From Blastococcus sp. TF02A-30 (GTDB taxonomy: Bacteria > Actinomycetota > Actinomycetes > Mycobacteriales > Geodermatophilaceae), in NCBI RefSeq assembly GCF_003319185.1, contig NZ_QOHJ01000007.1:124001-188000 (forward strand): a stretch of 64,000 nucleotides of DNA, given 5' to 3'. Positions 16,828 through 27,472 of the stretch are shown here, in pieces. Within the stretch, counting starts at the first letter, position 1; each line of letters opens with the position of its first letter. The notes beneath the pieces are model-generated. The model worked only from the letters and a program-made list of their open reading frames with translations. It made no database searches and was not told the DNA's origin. A program made the translations under genes and the position numbers.

Positions 16828-17472
16828 ATGCGGGTGGCGCTCGCCGACGACTCGGTCCTCCTGCGGGAGGGCCTGGTCCGGCTCCTCGAGGAGGCCGGCA
16901 CCGAGGTGGTCGCCGCCGTGGCGGACGGACCGTCGCTGGTGAAGGCCGTCCGCGAGCACCGGCCCGACGTCGCCGTCGTCGACGTCCGGATGCCGCCGAC
17001 GCACACCGACGAGGGCCTGCGGGCCGCCGTCGAGGCGCGGACGGCGGTGCCCGGCACCGCCGTCCTCGTGCTCTCCCAGTACGTCGAGGTGGCCTACGCC
17101 GACGAGCTGCTGGCCGACGGCCGGGGCGGGGTGGGCTACCTGCTCAAGGACAGGGTCGCCGACGTCGACACGTTCCTCGCCGCGCTCGAGGACGTCGTCG
17201 GCGGCGGCACGGTCCTCGACCCCCAGGTGGTGTCGCAGCTGTTCGCGCGCCGGCGGGCCGACGACCCGGTGCGGCGGCTGACCCCGCGCGAGCGCGAGGT
17301 CCTGGCGCTGATCGCCGAGGGGCACTCCAACACCGCGATCGCCCGCGAGCTGGTGGTCACCCAGGGCGCGGTGGAGAAGCACACCCAGCACATCTTCGCC
17401 AAGCTCGGGCTGGCCCAGGACGAGGACCAGCACCGGCGGGTGATGGCCACGCTGGCCTACCTGCGCAGCTGA
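16828..17472 (+). CDS. NarL/LuxR-family response regulator
   Basis: The 214-residue protein has a receiver domain (DD at 7-8, phosphoacceptor Asp52 in VVDVRMPP, Lys in YLLKDR) and a C-terminal LuxR-type helix-turn-helix (LTPREREVLALIAEGHSNTAIA, then GAVEKHTQHIFAKLGL). It is the cognate partner of the kinase immediately upstream. I chose the ATG at 16828; a GTG at 16804 overlaps the kinase stop (GTGA) and would add eight residues, so translational coupling is possible. Confidence 0.9.
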   Translation: MRVALADDSVLLREGLVRLLEEAGTEVVAAVADGPSLVKAVREHRPDVAVVDVRMPPTHTDEGLRAAVEARTAVPGTAVLVLSQYVEVAYADELLADGRGGVGYLLKDRVADVDTFLAALEDVVGGGTVLDPQVVSQLFARRRADDPVRRLTPREREVLALIAEGHSNTAIARELVVTQGAVEKHTQHIFAKLGLAQDEDQHRRVMATLAYLRS

Positions 17473-17901
17473 TCAGCCGCGGCCCAGCGCCCGCTCCATG
17501 TTCTCGACCATGCGGGCCAGGACCAGGATCGTCCGCTCGTACTCCTGCCGGGACATCCCGTCCGCGGCGTGCCGGCGCACCCGGCCGACGGCCCGCAGCA
17601 CCCGGTCGTGCCCGGCGGCGCCGTCCTCGGTCAGCCGGACCTGCCCGGGCGCCGGTCGGGCCACCCAGCCACGGGCGGCGAGGTCGGCCACCACGCCGGG
17701 GACGTCGCCGGCGAAGTCGCGCAGCGCGTCGGAGACCGCCGCCTCCCGCGCCTCGCCCTCGGCCAGCGAGTGCAGCACCTGCCAGTGCCGGCGGGTGAGC
17801 CCCTCCCCCGCCACGGCGGCGTCGACGGCCTCCTCCAGGAGCGCGTCGAGACGCTTGACCCACCAGCCGATCGGGCGCTGCTCCTCGGGCATGGGCGGCA
17901 T
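17473..17901 (-). CDS. MarR-like transcriptional regulator
   Basis: The 142-residue protein has a MarR-type fold: helical start (IGWWVKRLDALLEEAV), LTRRHWQVLHSLAEGEA, recognition region GDVPGVVADLAARGWV and wing QVRLTEDGAAGHDRV, followed by a long C-terminal helix. It ends exactly where the response regulator ends (convergent, adjacent stops), and it is divergent from eis with about 100 bp between. It may control eis. The start is the ATG at 17901 or 17892. Confidence 0.78.
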   Translation of the reverse strand: MPPMPEEQRPIGWWVKRLDALLEEAVDAAVAGEGLTRRHWQVLHSLAEGEAREAAVSDALRDFAGDVPGVVADLAARGWVARPAPGQVRLTEDGAAGHDRVLRAVGRVRRHAADGMSRQEYERTILVLARMVENMERALGRG

Positions 17902-17985
17902 CCTGACACCCCGACCTGCGATGTCGCGCGCCGATCCGCGCGCGACGGTGCCGGAACTCGTTGGCGGACCGTCGTCCCCGCCCGG

Positions 17986-17991
17986 TAGACA
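17986..17991 (+). promoter_or_regulatory. Leaderless -10 box of eis
   Basis: TAGACA ends 7 nt before the GTG start at 17999, with no ribosome binding site in between. This is the spacing expected if transcription starts at the start codon. Confidence 0.5.
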
Positions 17992-17998
17992 CGTCCTC

Positions 17999-19243
17999 GT
18001 GCCCGAGGACCTCGCCGCCCAGCTCCGCGCCGCCACCGCCGACGAGTGGCCCGCCTTCACGCGTGCGATGAGCCGGGTGTTCGCCGAGGATCCCTCGGGT
18101 CCGTACCTGGACACGCCCTCGCCGGTGGCCGAGCTGGACCGCTCGCTGGGCCTGTTCGACGGCGACCGGGTGGCCGCCACCTCGGGCATCTACAGCCTGG
18201 AGATGACCGTGCCCGGCGCCGTCGTCCCGTGCGCCGGCATCACGTGGGTGACCGTCTCCCCCACCCACCGGCGGCGGGGCGTGCTCACCGCGATCATGCG
18301 GCGCCAGCTGGAGGAGATCCGGTCGGCCGGGCGCGAACCGGTGGCGGCGCTGTGGGCCGCGGAGTCCTCCATCTACGGCCGTTTCGGCTACGCGCCCGGC
18401 TCGTACCGGGGTGGCTGGACCGGGCGCACCGAGCGGCTGCGCCTGCGGGCCGACGTCGACACCGGGACGGGCACGGTGCGGCTGGTCGACCGCGACGAGT
18501 ACCTGGCGGCGGCGCGGTCGGTGCACGAGCAGGTGCGCCGGTTCGTCCCGGGCAACATGGCCCGCGACGACCGCTGGTGGGACCGCCAGCTGTTCGACCC
18601 CGCCGAGCGGCGGCACGGCTGGACCGCCCGGCAGCTGGTGCTGCACACCGAGGACGACGGCTCGGTGACCGGGTACGCGAGCTACCGGCTGAAGTCCTCC
18701 TGGACGGAGGGCAGCGAACCCGACGGCACGCTGCAGGTCGGCGAGGTGCGGGCCACGCACCCCGCCGCGTACGCGGCGCTCTGGCAGTACCTGCTCTCGC
18801 ACGACCTCATCCGGACGGTGAACGCCTCGCACGCGTCGGACGACGACCCGCTGCAGCACCTGCTGGCCGACCCGCGGGCGCTGCACGCCCGGCCGGTCGA
18901 TGCGCTGTGGGTGCGGGTGGTCGACGTCGGCCGGGCGCTGTCGGCCCGCCGGTACCCCGCTCCGCTGGACATGGTGTTCGACGTCCGCGACGACTTCTGC
19001 CCCGAGAACAGCGGCCGGTGGCACGTCTGGGGCCACCCCGCCGGCGCGTTCTGCGACCGCACCGACCGCGACCCCGACCTGGCGTTGGACATCCAGGCGC
19101 TGTCGGCCGCCTACCTCGGCGGGGTCTCGCTGGCGACGCTGCAGGCCGCCGGACGGGTCCGCGAGATCAGCCCCGGAGCGGTCACCCAGGCGTCGACCGC
19201 GTTCGGCTGGCCGGTCGCTCCCTGGTGCCCCGACGAGTTCTGA
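17999..19243 (+). CDS. eis: Eis-family GNAT N-acetyltransferase
   Basis: The 414-residue length and layout match Eis: an N-terminal GNAT domain with the acetyl-CoA motif VSPTHRRRGVLTAIMRR (about 82-98), the middle pseudo-GNAT domain and a C-terminal SCP2-like domain ending in a free carboxylate Phe (PWCPDEF), which is catalytic in the family. Eis enzymes acetylate amines on aminoglycosides, polyamines or proteins in the cytoplasm. The start at 17999 is supported by the TAGACA box and the N-terminus MPEDLAAQLR. A MarR-like gene is divergent. Confidence 0.88.
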   Translation: MPEDLAAQLRAATADEWPAFTRAMSRVFAEDPSGPYLDTPSPVAELDRSLGLFDGDRVAATSGIYSLEMTVPGAVVPCAGITWVTVSPTHRRRGVLTAIMRRQLEEIRSAGREPVAALWAAESSIYGRFGYAPGSYRGGWTGRTERLRLRADVDTGTGTVRLVDRDEYLAAARSVHEQVRRFVPGNMARDDRWWDRQLFDPAERRHGWTARQLVLHTEDDGSVTGYASYRLKSSWTEGSEPDGTLQVGEVRATHPAAYAALWQYLLSHDLIRTVNASHASDDDPLQHLLADPRALHARPVDALWVRVVDVGRALSARRYPAPLDMVFDVRDDFCPENSGRWHVWGHPAGAFCDRTDRDPDLALDIQALSAAYLGGVSLATLQAAGRVREISPGAVTQASTAFGWPVAPWCPDEF

Positions 19244-19282
19244 GAGGACCCCTCCCTCCCCCGCCCTCGCACGCTCGGGCCG

Positions 19283-19300
19283 GGTCCCTGGCAGGGGACC
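19283..19300. terminator. Short hairpin between convergent genes
   Basis: GGTCCC and GGGACC flank a 6-nt loop in the gap between eis and rpiB, which converge. It is a modest stem without a T tract, so a terminator role is only possible. Confidence 0.3.
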
Positions 19301-19315
19301 GCTCCAGCACGTCGC

Positions 19316-19795
19316 CTAGCGGGTGGGCAGCCCGCCGGCGGGGCGGTGGCGGTCGCGCTCGTAGTCGGTGATCAGCCCGATCCGGCGCACGTGCCGCTCG
19401 TCGCCGCTGAACGGCGTCCGCAGGAACTCCAGGACCAGCTCGGTGGCCTCCTCGATGGAGTGCTGCCGGGCGCCGATCGAGACGACGTTCGCGTCGTTGT
19501 GCTGGCGGGCCAGCTGGGCGGTGTCGGTGTTCCACACCAGGGCGGCGCGGACTCCCGGCACCTTGTTCGCGGCGATCTGCTCGCCGTTCCCGGAGCCGCC
19601 GATCACCACGCCCAGCGAGCCCGGCTCGGCGACGGTCCGCTCGCCGACCTCGAAGCAGAACGGCGGGTAGTCGTCCTGGGCGTCGTACTCGAACGCCCCG
19701 CAGTCGACCGGCTCGTGCCCGGCCTCGGCCAGTGCCTGCTTGAGGTGCTCCTTGAAGTCGAGGCCGGCGTGGTCGGTACCGACGAAGACGCGCAT
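19316..19795 (-). CDS. rpiB: Ribose-5-phosphate isomerase B
   Basis: The 159-residue protein opens with VGTDHAGLDFKE and has GVVIGGSGNGEQIAANK, where Glu72 corresponds to the catalytic base of mycobacterial RpiB. It then has NDANVVSIGAR. It interconverts ribose 5-phosphate and ribulose 5-phosphate in the non-oxidative pentose phosphate pathway. It is the left end of a block that keeps M. tuberculosis Rv2465c-Rv2478c order. The ATG is 26 bp from the divergent DUF429 gene. Confidence 0.94.
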   Translation of the reverse strand: MRVFVGTDHAGLDFKEHLKQALAEAGHEPVDCGAFEYDAQDDYPPFCFEVGERTVAEPGSLGVVIGGSGNGEQIAANKVPGVRAALVWNTDTAQLARQHNDANVVSIGARQHSIEEATELVLEFLRTPFSGDERHVRRIGLITDYERDRHRPAGGLPTR

Positions 19796-19821
19796 GACGA
19801 GCAGTTTGACAGGCTGCCCGC

Positions 19822-20487
19822 ATGGCGGTTCTGGGGGTCGACGGCTGGCGCGGGCGCTGGGTGGGCGCGCTGCTCGACGGCCGCGCGGTCCGGTTGCTCG
19901 ACCTGCCGGACGTGGCCGCCGTCCTCGCCGTCCCGGAGGCCGAGCTGATCGCGATCGACATGCCCATCGGGCTGGCCGAGGACGGCGTCCGCGTCTGCGA
20001 CGTCGCCGCGAGGAGACGCCTGGGTCGAGCCGGGAGCTCGGTCTTCCCGGCTCCCCTGCGCCCGGTCCTGGACGCCGTCGACTACGCGGACGCCTGCCGG
20101 ATCTCCCTGCAGGCGTCGGGCAGGGCGCTGTCGAAGCAGGCGTGGAACCTGGTGCCGGCCATCCGCTCGCTCGATCTGGCCCTCGGCGCCCCGCCGTCCG
20201 AGCGGGTCGTGGAGGTGCACCCGGAGCTGGCCTTCCGGGCGATGGCCGGCACGGTGACCGACCCCAAGATCACCGCCCGCGGCACGGTGCAGCGGCTCAC
20301 CGCCCTCCGCGCCGTGTTGGACGTGGAGGAAGCGCTGGCCGGCGCGCCGGCTCGCGTGCCGATGGTCGACGCCCTGGACGCCTGCGCGGCAGCCTGGTCG
20401 GCCGCCCGTCTGGCCCGCGGTGAGGGCGAGTGCCTCGGCGACGGCTCGCGCGACGCCCGCGACCGCCCCATGCGGATCTGCTTCTGA
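19822..20487 (+). CDS. DUF429 family protein (predicted RNase H-like nuclease)
   Basis: The 221-residue protein starts AVLGVDGWRGRWVGALL, with a first acidic residue on strand one, then LIAIDMPIGL, VVEVHPELAFRAM and VDALDACAAAWSA. These acid-bearing strands fit the RNase H-like fold predicted for DUF429. No substrate is known. It is divergent from rpiB and its stop codon's last base begins a long palindrome that probably ends its transcript. Confidence 0.82.
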   Translation: MAVLGVDGWRGRWVGALLDGRAVRLLDLPDVAAVLAVPEAELIAIDMPIGLAEDGVRVCDVAARRRLGRAGSSVFPAPLRPVLDAVDYADACRISLQASGRALSKQAWNLVPAIRSLDLALGAPPSERVVEVHPELAFRAMAGTVTDPKITARGTVQRLTALRAVLDVEEALAGAPARVPMVDALDACAAAWSAARLARGEGECLGDGSRDARDRPMRICF

Positions 20488-20512
20488 CCAGCTTTCGGTA
20501 CCGAAAGCTGGT
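20487..20512. repeat. Palindromic intergenic repeat, copy 1
   Basis: This is a perfect 26-bp palindrome with arm ACCAGCTTTCGGT, centred between convergent genes and starting in the DUF429 stop codon. The same core occurs at 20521-20544 and, more diverged, at 48855-48878, always between convergent genes. It can form a hairpin and is a candidate bidirectional terminator or nucleoid-protein site. Confidence 0.7.
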
Positions 20513-20520
20513 GCCCTCCC

Positions 20521-20544
20521 CCAGCTTTCGGTACCGAGAGCTGG
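20521..20544. repeat. Palindromic intergenic repeat, copy 2
   Basis: This is a 24-bp near-palindrome (arms CCAGCTTTCGG and CCGAGAGCTGG, one mismatched pair) placed 8 bp after copy 1. It ends just before the SDR stop codon at 20545. The tandem pair fills the whole gap between the DUF429 and SDR genes. Confidence 0.7.
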
Positions 20545-21324
20545 TCAGTCGCCGGTGAGGCGGCGGACGGCCGGCAGGGGCAGCACCCGCAGCAGCCGCG
20601 ACACCGGGCGCCACGGCCACTCGGGCACGTAGCCGCGCACCGGCTCGCGCTCGATCGTCTCGGTCAGCGCGCGGACGCCCTTGTCCAGCCCCACGGTGAG
20701 CGGACCGCGGCGGCCCTCGTTGATCGCCGTCTCGATGTAGCCCGGCAGGATCGTCGAGACGACGATCTGCGAGCCCAGGACGTCGGACCGGATGCCCTCC
20801 GCGAGGGCGTTGAGCGCAGCCTTGCTCGCGCCGTAGGCGGTGCGGCTGCCCTTCATGCCGCGGACGCTGGCCACCGAGCTGATCAGCACCAGGTGCCCGG
20901 CGCCCTGGTCGCGGAACAGCTCCATCGCGACCTCGCACTGGGCGTGCGAGCCGAGCACGTTGGTGACCAGGATGGCCCGGTTGACCTCCGCGGCGCCGGT
21001 GCCGATCGAGGCGCCCGCGCCGATGCCGGCGTTGACCACCACCCGGTCGAAACCGCCCAGCTCGTCGGCGAGCCGGCGCATGCCGGTGCCGACCGAGGCG
21101 GGGTCGTCGACGTCCATGGCGCTGGTGGCCACCCGGATGCCCGGGTGCGCGGCGAGCAGCTCCGCGCGGAGGGAGTCGAGCCGGTCGGTGCGGCGGGCGG
21201 CGAGCGCCAGGTCGCGGCCCATGGCGGCGAACCGGCGGGCCATGCCCTCGCCGAGGCCGGCGCTGGCGCCGGAGATGAAGATGCGCTGGCGGACGGGGTG
21301 CGGCACCGCACCAGCATGCCGCAC
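20545..21324 (-). CDS. Short-chain dehydrogenase/reductase
   Basis: The product has about 259 residues with the classical SDR Rossmann motif SGASAGLGEGMA near residues 18-29, a Ser in LVLISSVASV and the catalytic YGASK pair. It uses NAD(P)(H); the substrate is unknown. The C-terminal 40 residues (EWPWRPVSRLLRVLPLP) are typical of longer-tailed actinobacterial members that lean on membranes or lipids. The start may be the GTG at 21324 or one at 21306, six codons downstream; neither has a good ribosome binding site. Confidence 0.87.
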   Translation of the reverse strand: MRHAGAVPHPVRQRIFISGASAGLGEGMARRFAAMGRDLALAARRTDRLDSLRAELLAAHPGIRVATSAMDVDDPASVGTGMRRLADELGGFDRVVVNAGIGAGASIGTGAAEVNRAILVTNVLGSHAQCEVAMELFRDQGAGHLVLISSVASVRGMKGSRTAYGASKAALNALAEGIRSDVLGSQIVVSTILPGYIETAINEGRRGPLTVGLDKGVRALTETIEREPVRGYVPEWPWRPVSRLLRVLPLPAVRRLTGD

Positions 21325-21480
21325 GGGTTCGCACGGTGACCGGGCGCTCGCGGCCGATCAGGCCACGCCCGGACGGCCGGGGTCCGCCGGGCACGGGCTC
21401 CCCGGCGGGCAGCGCCGTCGCTACCGTGCCGCGCGGATGCAGCCGCGCGCCCACGTCTCCCGTCGAAGCGGAGCGACGAC

Positions 21481-23118
21481 ATGACCGACGACCCGCCCCT
21501 CCCGCCGCCGCGCACGTCCGGCGAGGCCGCTACCGCGGCCGACGAGGCGACCCCGCGCCGGACCGGCCCCGGCGGGCGCCCGCTGTGGGTCGCGCTGGTC
21601 CTGATCAGCACAGCGCAGCTGATGGTGGTGCTGGACGGCTCGGTGGTGAACATCGCGCTGCCGCGGATCCAGGAGGACCTGGCGATCTCGGACGCCGACC
21701 TCACCTGGGTGGTGACCGCCTACGCGATCGCCTTCGGCGGCCTGCTGCTGCTCGGGGGCCGGTTGGGCGACATCATCGGCCGCCGCCGGGTCTTCGTCGC
21801 CGGCGTGCTGCTGTTCTCGCTGGGCTCGTTGCTCGCCGGCATCGCCCAGGAGCAGTGGCAGCTGCTCGGCTCCCGCGCACTGCAGGGTGCCGGCGCCGCG
21901 GCGGCCTCGCCGACCGCCCTCGCCCTGATCACCACGACGTTCCCGGCGGGCCCACCCCGCAACCGGGCGTTCGCCGTCTACGCCGCCATGTCGGGCGCCG
22001 GCGCGGCGGTCGGGCTGATCCTCGGGGGCGCGCTGACCGAGGCGTCGTGGCGCTGGACGATGCTGATCAACGTGCCGATCGGCCTGGTCGTGGCGTTGCT
22101 GGCACCGCGCTTCCTGGCCGAGTCGCGGCCGCAGCCGGGCCGGTGGGACCTGCCCGGGGCGCTCACCGCGACGACCGGCCTGGCCGCGATCGTCTACGGC
22201 TTCAACCGCAAGGCGCAGACCGACGCCGACACGGGGCAGCCGCAGGAGTGGTCGGACGCCCTGGTCCTCTGGCCGATCCTGGGCGGCGTCCTGCTCCTGG
22301 TGCTGTTCTTCGTGATCGAGGCCCGGTCCTCGACCGCGCTGCTGCCGATGCGGGTGATCGCCGACCGGACCCGCGCGGTGAGCTTCGTGGCGATGCTTCT
22401 CACCGGCGCGGCGATCTTCGCGATGTTCCTGTTCATCTCGCTGTTCGTGCAGCAGGTGCTGGGCTACGGGCCGCTGAAGGCCGGCGTGGCCTTCCTGCCG
22501 TTCACGGCCGGCATCGTCGTCGCCGCCCAGATCGCCTCGGCGCTGGCGTCGCGGCTGGACCCCCGGTGGATCGCCGGGGCCGGTGGCGGGCTGTCGGTGC
22601 TGGCCATGTGGGGCTACAGCCGGATGGACGTCGGCGCCGCGTACGCCACCGACGTGCTGCCGTGGATCGTCGTCCAGTCTGTCGGCATGGGCCTGCTGTT
22701 CGTGCCGCTCACGCTGACCGCGGTGAGCCGGGTGGACCCGGCGGACGCCGGCGTGGGCTCGGCCGTCCTCAACACGGTGCAGCAGATCGGCGGCGCGATG
22801 GGCATCGCGGTGCTGGGCACCGTCTTCGCCAACGGGATCGCCGAGCGCCTCGCCCAGCTGTCCGCGGCCGGGCCGCCCGGGCCGCAGGCCGCGCTCGAGG
22901 CCCAGGCCTACGGGACCTCGCAGGCGTTCACGGTCGCGATCTGGATGATGGCCGCGGTGACCGTCGTCGTCCTGGTCGGGCTCTCCATCCGGCACCAGGA
23001 CCTGGCCACCGACGTCCCGCCGGGGGCACCGCCGGCCGCTCCGGAGGGCGCGGTCGCGGTGCCCGAGCCGGCCCGCCCGGCGAGCGACGAGTCGCTCCCC
23101 GAGCGGGACCGGACCTGA
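21481..23118 (+). CDS. DHA2-family MFS drug efflux transporter
   Basis: The 545-residue protein has about 14 membrane segments. Signatures include LMVVLDGSVVNIALPRIQEDL (motif D1 of the drug:H+ antiporter-2 family) and GGRLGDIIGRRRVF (motif A). It resembles EmrB/QacA exporters and probably extrudes lipophilic or cationic compounds using proton flux. The cytoplasmic tail (470 onwards) is Pro/Ala-rich. A MarR/TetR regulator is not adjacent; the nearest neighbour is the divergent SDR gene. Confidence 0.9.
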   Translation: MTDDPPLPPPRTSGEAATAADEATPRRTGPGGRPLWVALVLISTAQLMVVLDGSVVNIALPRIQEDLAISDADLTWVVTAYAIAFGGLLLLGGRLGDIIGRRRVFVAGVLLFSLGSLLAGIAQEQWQLLGSRALQGAGAAAASPTALALITTTFPAGPPRNRAFAVYAAMSGAGAAVGLILGGALTEASWRWTMLINVPIGLVVALLAPRFLAESRPQPGRWDLPGALTATTGLAAIVYGFNRKAQTDADTGQPQEWSDALVLWPILGGVLLLVLFFVIEARSSTALLPMRVIADRTRAVSFVAMLLTGAAIFAMFLFISLFVQQVLGYGPLKAGVAFLPFTAGIVVAAQIASALASRLDPRWIAGAGGGLSVLAMWGYSRMDVGAAYATDVLPWIVVQSVGMGLLFVPLTLTAVSRVDPADAGVGSAVLNTVQQIGGAMGIAVLGTVFANGIAERLAQLSAAGPPGPQAALEAQAYGTSQAFTVAIWMMAAVTVVVLVGLSIRHQDLATDVPPGAPPAAPEGAVAVPEPARPASDESLPERDRT

Positions 23119-23127
23119 GCCGGGCGG

Positions 23128-23793
23128 TCAGCGGCGGCCGGTCAGCTCCAGGGCGTCGGCCGGGACGGAGTCCATGTCGGGACCGGAGAGCCGGGTGCGC
23201 TTGAGCTCCCAGAAGTCGGGCAGGTTGGCGAGCAGGACGGCGCCGTCGAACGCCTTGCCGGCGTCCTCACCGGTCGGCACCCTGCTGATCACCGGGCCGA
23301 AGAACGCGACGCCGTCGATGTGCATGACCGGGGTGCCGACGTCGTCACCGACCGGGTCCATGCCCTCGTGGTGGCTCTTCTCCAGCGCCTCGTCGTACTC
23401 GGTGGAGCCGGCGGCCTCGGCCAGCGACGCGGGCAGCCCCACCCGCTCCAGCGCCGGCGCGATGAGGTCGGGCAGCTCGACTCCCTCGTGGTGCCGCAGC
23501 GTGCCCATGGCGGTGTAGAGGTCGCCGAGCACCTCGTCGCCGTGCTGCTGGGCGGCGGCGACGGCGACCCGCACCGGGCCGATCGCCTGCTCCATCATCT
23601 CCTGGTACTCCTCCGGCAGGTCCCGCCCGCGGTTGAGCACCGCGAGCGACATGACGTGCCAGTGGAGGTCGATGTCGCGGACCTTGGCGGCCTCGAGCAC
23701 CCAGCGGCTGGTGAGCCAGGCCCAGGGGCACAGCGGGTCGAACCAGAAGTCCACGCGTGCCTTCACGGGGGCGCTCTGCACTGCCTCGGTCAT
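23128..23793 (-). CDS. DsbA-like mycothiol-linked oxidoreductase (Rv2466c-like)
   Basis: The 221-residue DsbA-fold protein has its active site at C22-P-W-A-W ([12 protein letters not shown]), a cis-Pro region GTPVMHIDG, and the [13 protein letters not shown] stretch of the actinobacterial Mrx2/mycothiol-dependent group. Only one cysteine is in the motif, so a monothiol mechanism with mycothiol is likely. The start at 23793 is set by GAGGAGAA. It is divergent from pepN, as Rv2466c is from pepN in M. tuberculosis. Confidence 0.85.
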   Translation of the reverse strand: MTEAVQSAPVKARVDFWFDPLCPWAWLTSRWVLEAAKVRDIDLHWHVMSLAVLNRGRDLPEEYQEMMEQAIGPVRVAVAAAQQHGDEVLGDLYTAMGTLRHHEGVELPDLIAPALERVGLPASLAEAAGSTEYDEALEKSHHEGMDPVGDDVGTPVMHIDGVAFFGPVISRVPTGEDAGKAFDGAVLLANLPDFWELKRTRLSGPDMDSVPADALELTGRR

Positions 23794-23927
23794 GCGGTTC
23801 TCCTCGCGCGTTCGTGGCCCGCCGGGACGGTGGCGGGCACCTGGCTCCTGCCAATCCGGATCAGGAGCGGGTTGTTCCCCAGGACGCACGGGGACTGCCG
23901 TCGTCACGCCGTGGGAAGCTGCCGGGC

Positions 23928-26480
<2,553 letters not shown>

Positions 26481-26528
26481 ACGACGAAGGCCCCGCTCCT
26501 CCAGCCGGAGGAGCGGGGCCTTCGTCGT
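26481..26528. terminator. Strong bidirectional terminator hairpin
   Basis: A perfect 22-bp stem (arm beginning ACGACGAAGGCCCCGC) closes on the 4-nt loop AGCC. It starts right after the pepN stop and ends 3 bp before the stop of the convergent DUF5130 gene, so it can serve both. Confidence 0.88.
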
Positions 26529-26531
26529 CGT

Positions 26532-26987
26532 TCAGTGGTGGCGCAGCGCCGCCGGGTGCCCGGCCTGGTCGGAGAGCTGGCGCAGCCCGTTGACGATGCC
26601 GCCCACCAGGTCACCCCCTGCGAAGGCGGTGGTCATGGAGAGGACGGCGAGCGCGCAGGCGCGGTCGGGCAGCCGGCGCGCGGCCGCGGAGCCGGTCACG
26701 ACCTCGACGACCCGCTGCCCGGGCGAGACGGCGATGAGCACGGCCTCCGCGGTGTTCCCCCCGGACCGGGCGTGCAGCTCCTCGGCGCGGGGGCGGGTGG
26801 GCTTGCCCAGGTCGCCGACGTACAGCGTGAACCGCAGGCCGGTCTCGCGGGAGGACATGGTGAGCGCTTCGTCCAGGCGGGCCAGCTCGCGGAACGAGAA
26901 GACCTGGTCGATGCCCTCGTCGGTGCGGGCCGGACCGGTCTGGCTGGTCGCGGTGTCGTGGGACTCGACCTCGAGCGCGCTGGTCAT
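26532..26987 (-). CDS. DUF5130 family protein
   Basis: The 151-residue protein resembles the TPM-like DUF5130 group: RELARLDEALTMSSRETGLRFTLYVGDL, the HARSGGNTAEAVLIAVSPGQRVVEVVTG core and a hydrophobic C-terminal helix pair. Its M. tuberculosis counterpart by position is Rv2468c. Function is unknown. It converges on pepN across the terminator and lies 45 bp upstream-side of the next minus-strand gene. Confidence 0.8.
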   Translation of the reverse strand: MTSALEVESHDTATSQTGPARTDEGIDQVFSFRELARLDEALTMSSRETGLRFTLYVGDLGKPTRPRAEELHARSGGNTAEAVLIAVSPGQRVVEVVTGSAAARRLPDRACALAVLSMTTAFAGGDLVGGIVNGLRQLSDQAGHPAALRHH

Positions 26988-27032
26988 CGCCGGCCTCCGT
27001 GCGTGTCGTGGGTGGGGGTGCGGGTCACCGGG

Positions 27033-27389
27033 TCACCAGGTCCCGCGGGCGCCGCCGAGCGGCCCGGCCGGCTTGGGCGCGTGCGGCTGGGCGGCGGTCC
27101 CGCCGCCGTGGGGGGCGCCCGAGACGGCGTGCGTGGCCGCGGCCTCGATGCCGTGGCGCTCGGGGTAGACCGACGAGCCGATGGCGTTGGTGTCGTCCCC
27201 GTGGCCGCCGCCGTGGCCCGAGCCCTCGGGGTGCGGCTCGTACCAGATGGCGTCGTGCTCCCAGGGCTGGCCGGGCTTGTAGCGCGGCCGGCGCTCGCGG
27301 ACCGCGGGCCCGAGGGTCAGCAGCGCGAGCAGCAGCACGATGGCCAGCGGGGCCACGACGAAGACGAGGATGGTCTCGACGACGGTCAC
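27033..27389 (-). CDS. Single-pass membrane protein, unknown
   Basis: The 118-residue protein has one N-terminal membrane helix (ETILVFVVAPLAIVLLLALLTL) and then a soluble tail with PRYKPGQPWEHDAIWYEPHPEG followed by a His/Gly-rich stretch. The PWEHDAIWY element is conserved-looking, but I cannot name a function. The GTG at 27389 is chosen because TAAGTT at 27397-27402 ends 7 nt upstream, the leaderless pattern; a longer start at 27467 adds unlikely sequence. It is divergent from kynU. Confidence 0.65.
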   Translation of the reverse strand: MTVVETILVFVVAPLAIVLLLALLTLGPAVRERRPRYKPGQPWEHDAIWYEPHPEGSGHGGGHGDDTNAIGSSVYPERHGIEAAATHAVSGAPHGGGTAAQPHAPKPAGPLGGARGTW

Positions 27390-27460
27390 GGGGCTCAACT
27401 TACCGGCAGCCGGTGCGCCCAGCCGGTCGGCTCCGTGCGCGCCGCCGCCGGGCCGTCGGG

Positions 27461-27466
27461 TAGACA
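27461..27466 (+). promoter_or_regulatory. Leaderless -10 box of kynU
   Basis: TAGACA ends 6 nt before the GTG at 27473 and no ribosome binding site is present. The divergent gene has a matching box (TAAGTT, minus strand, 27397-27402). Confidence 0.5.
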
Positions 27467-27472
27467 TCGGCC

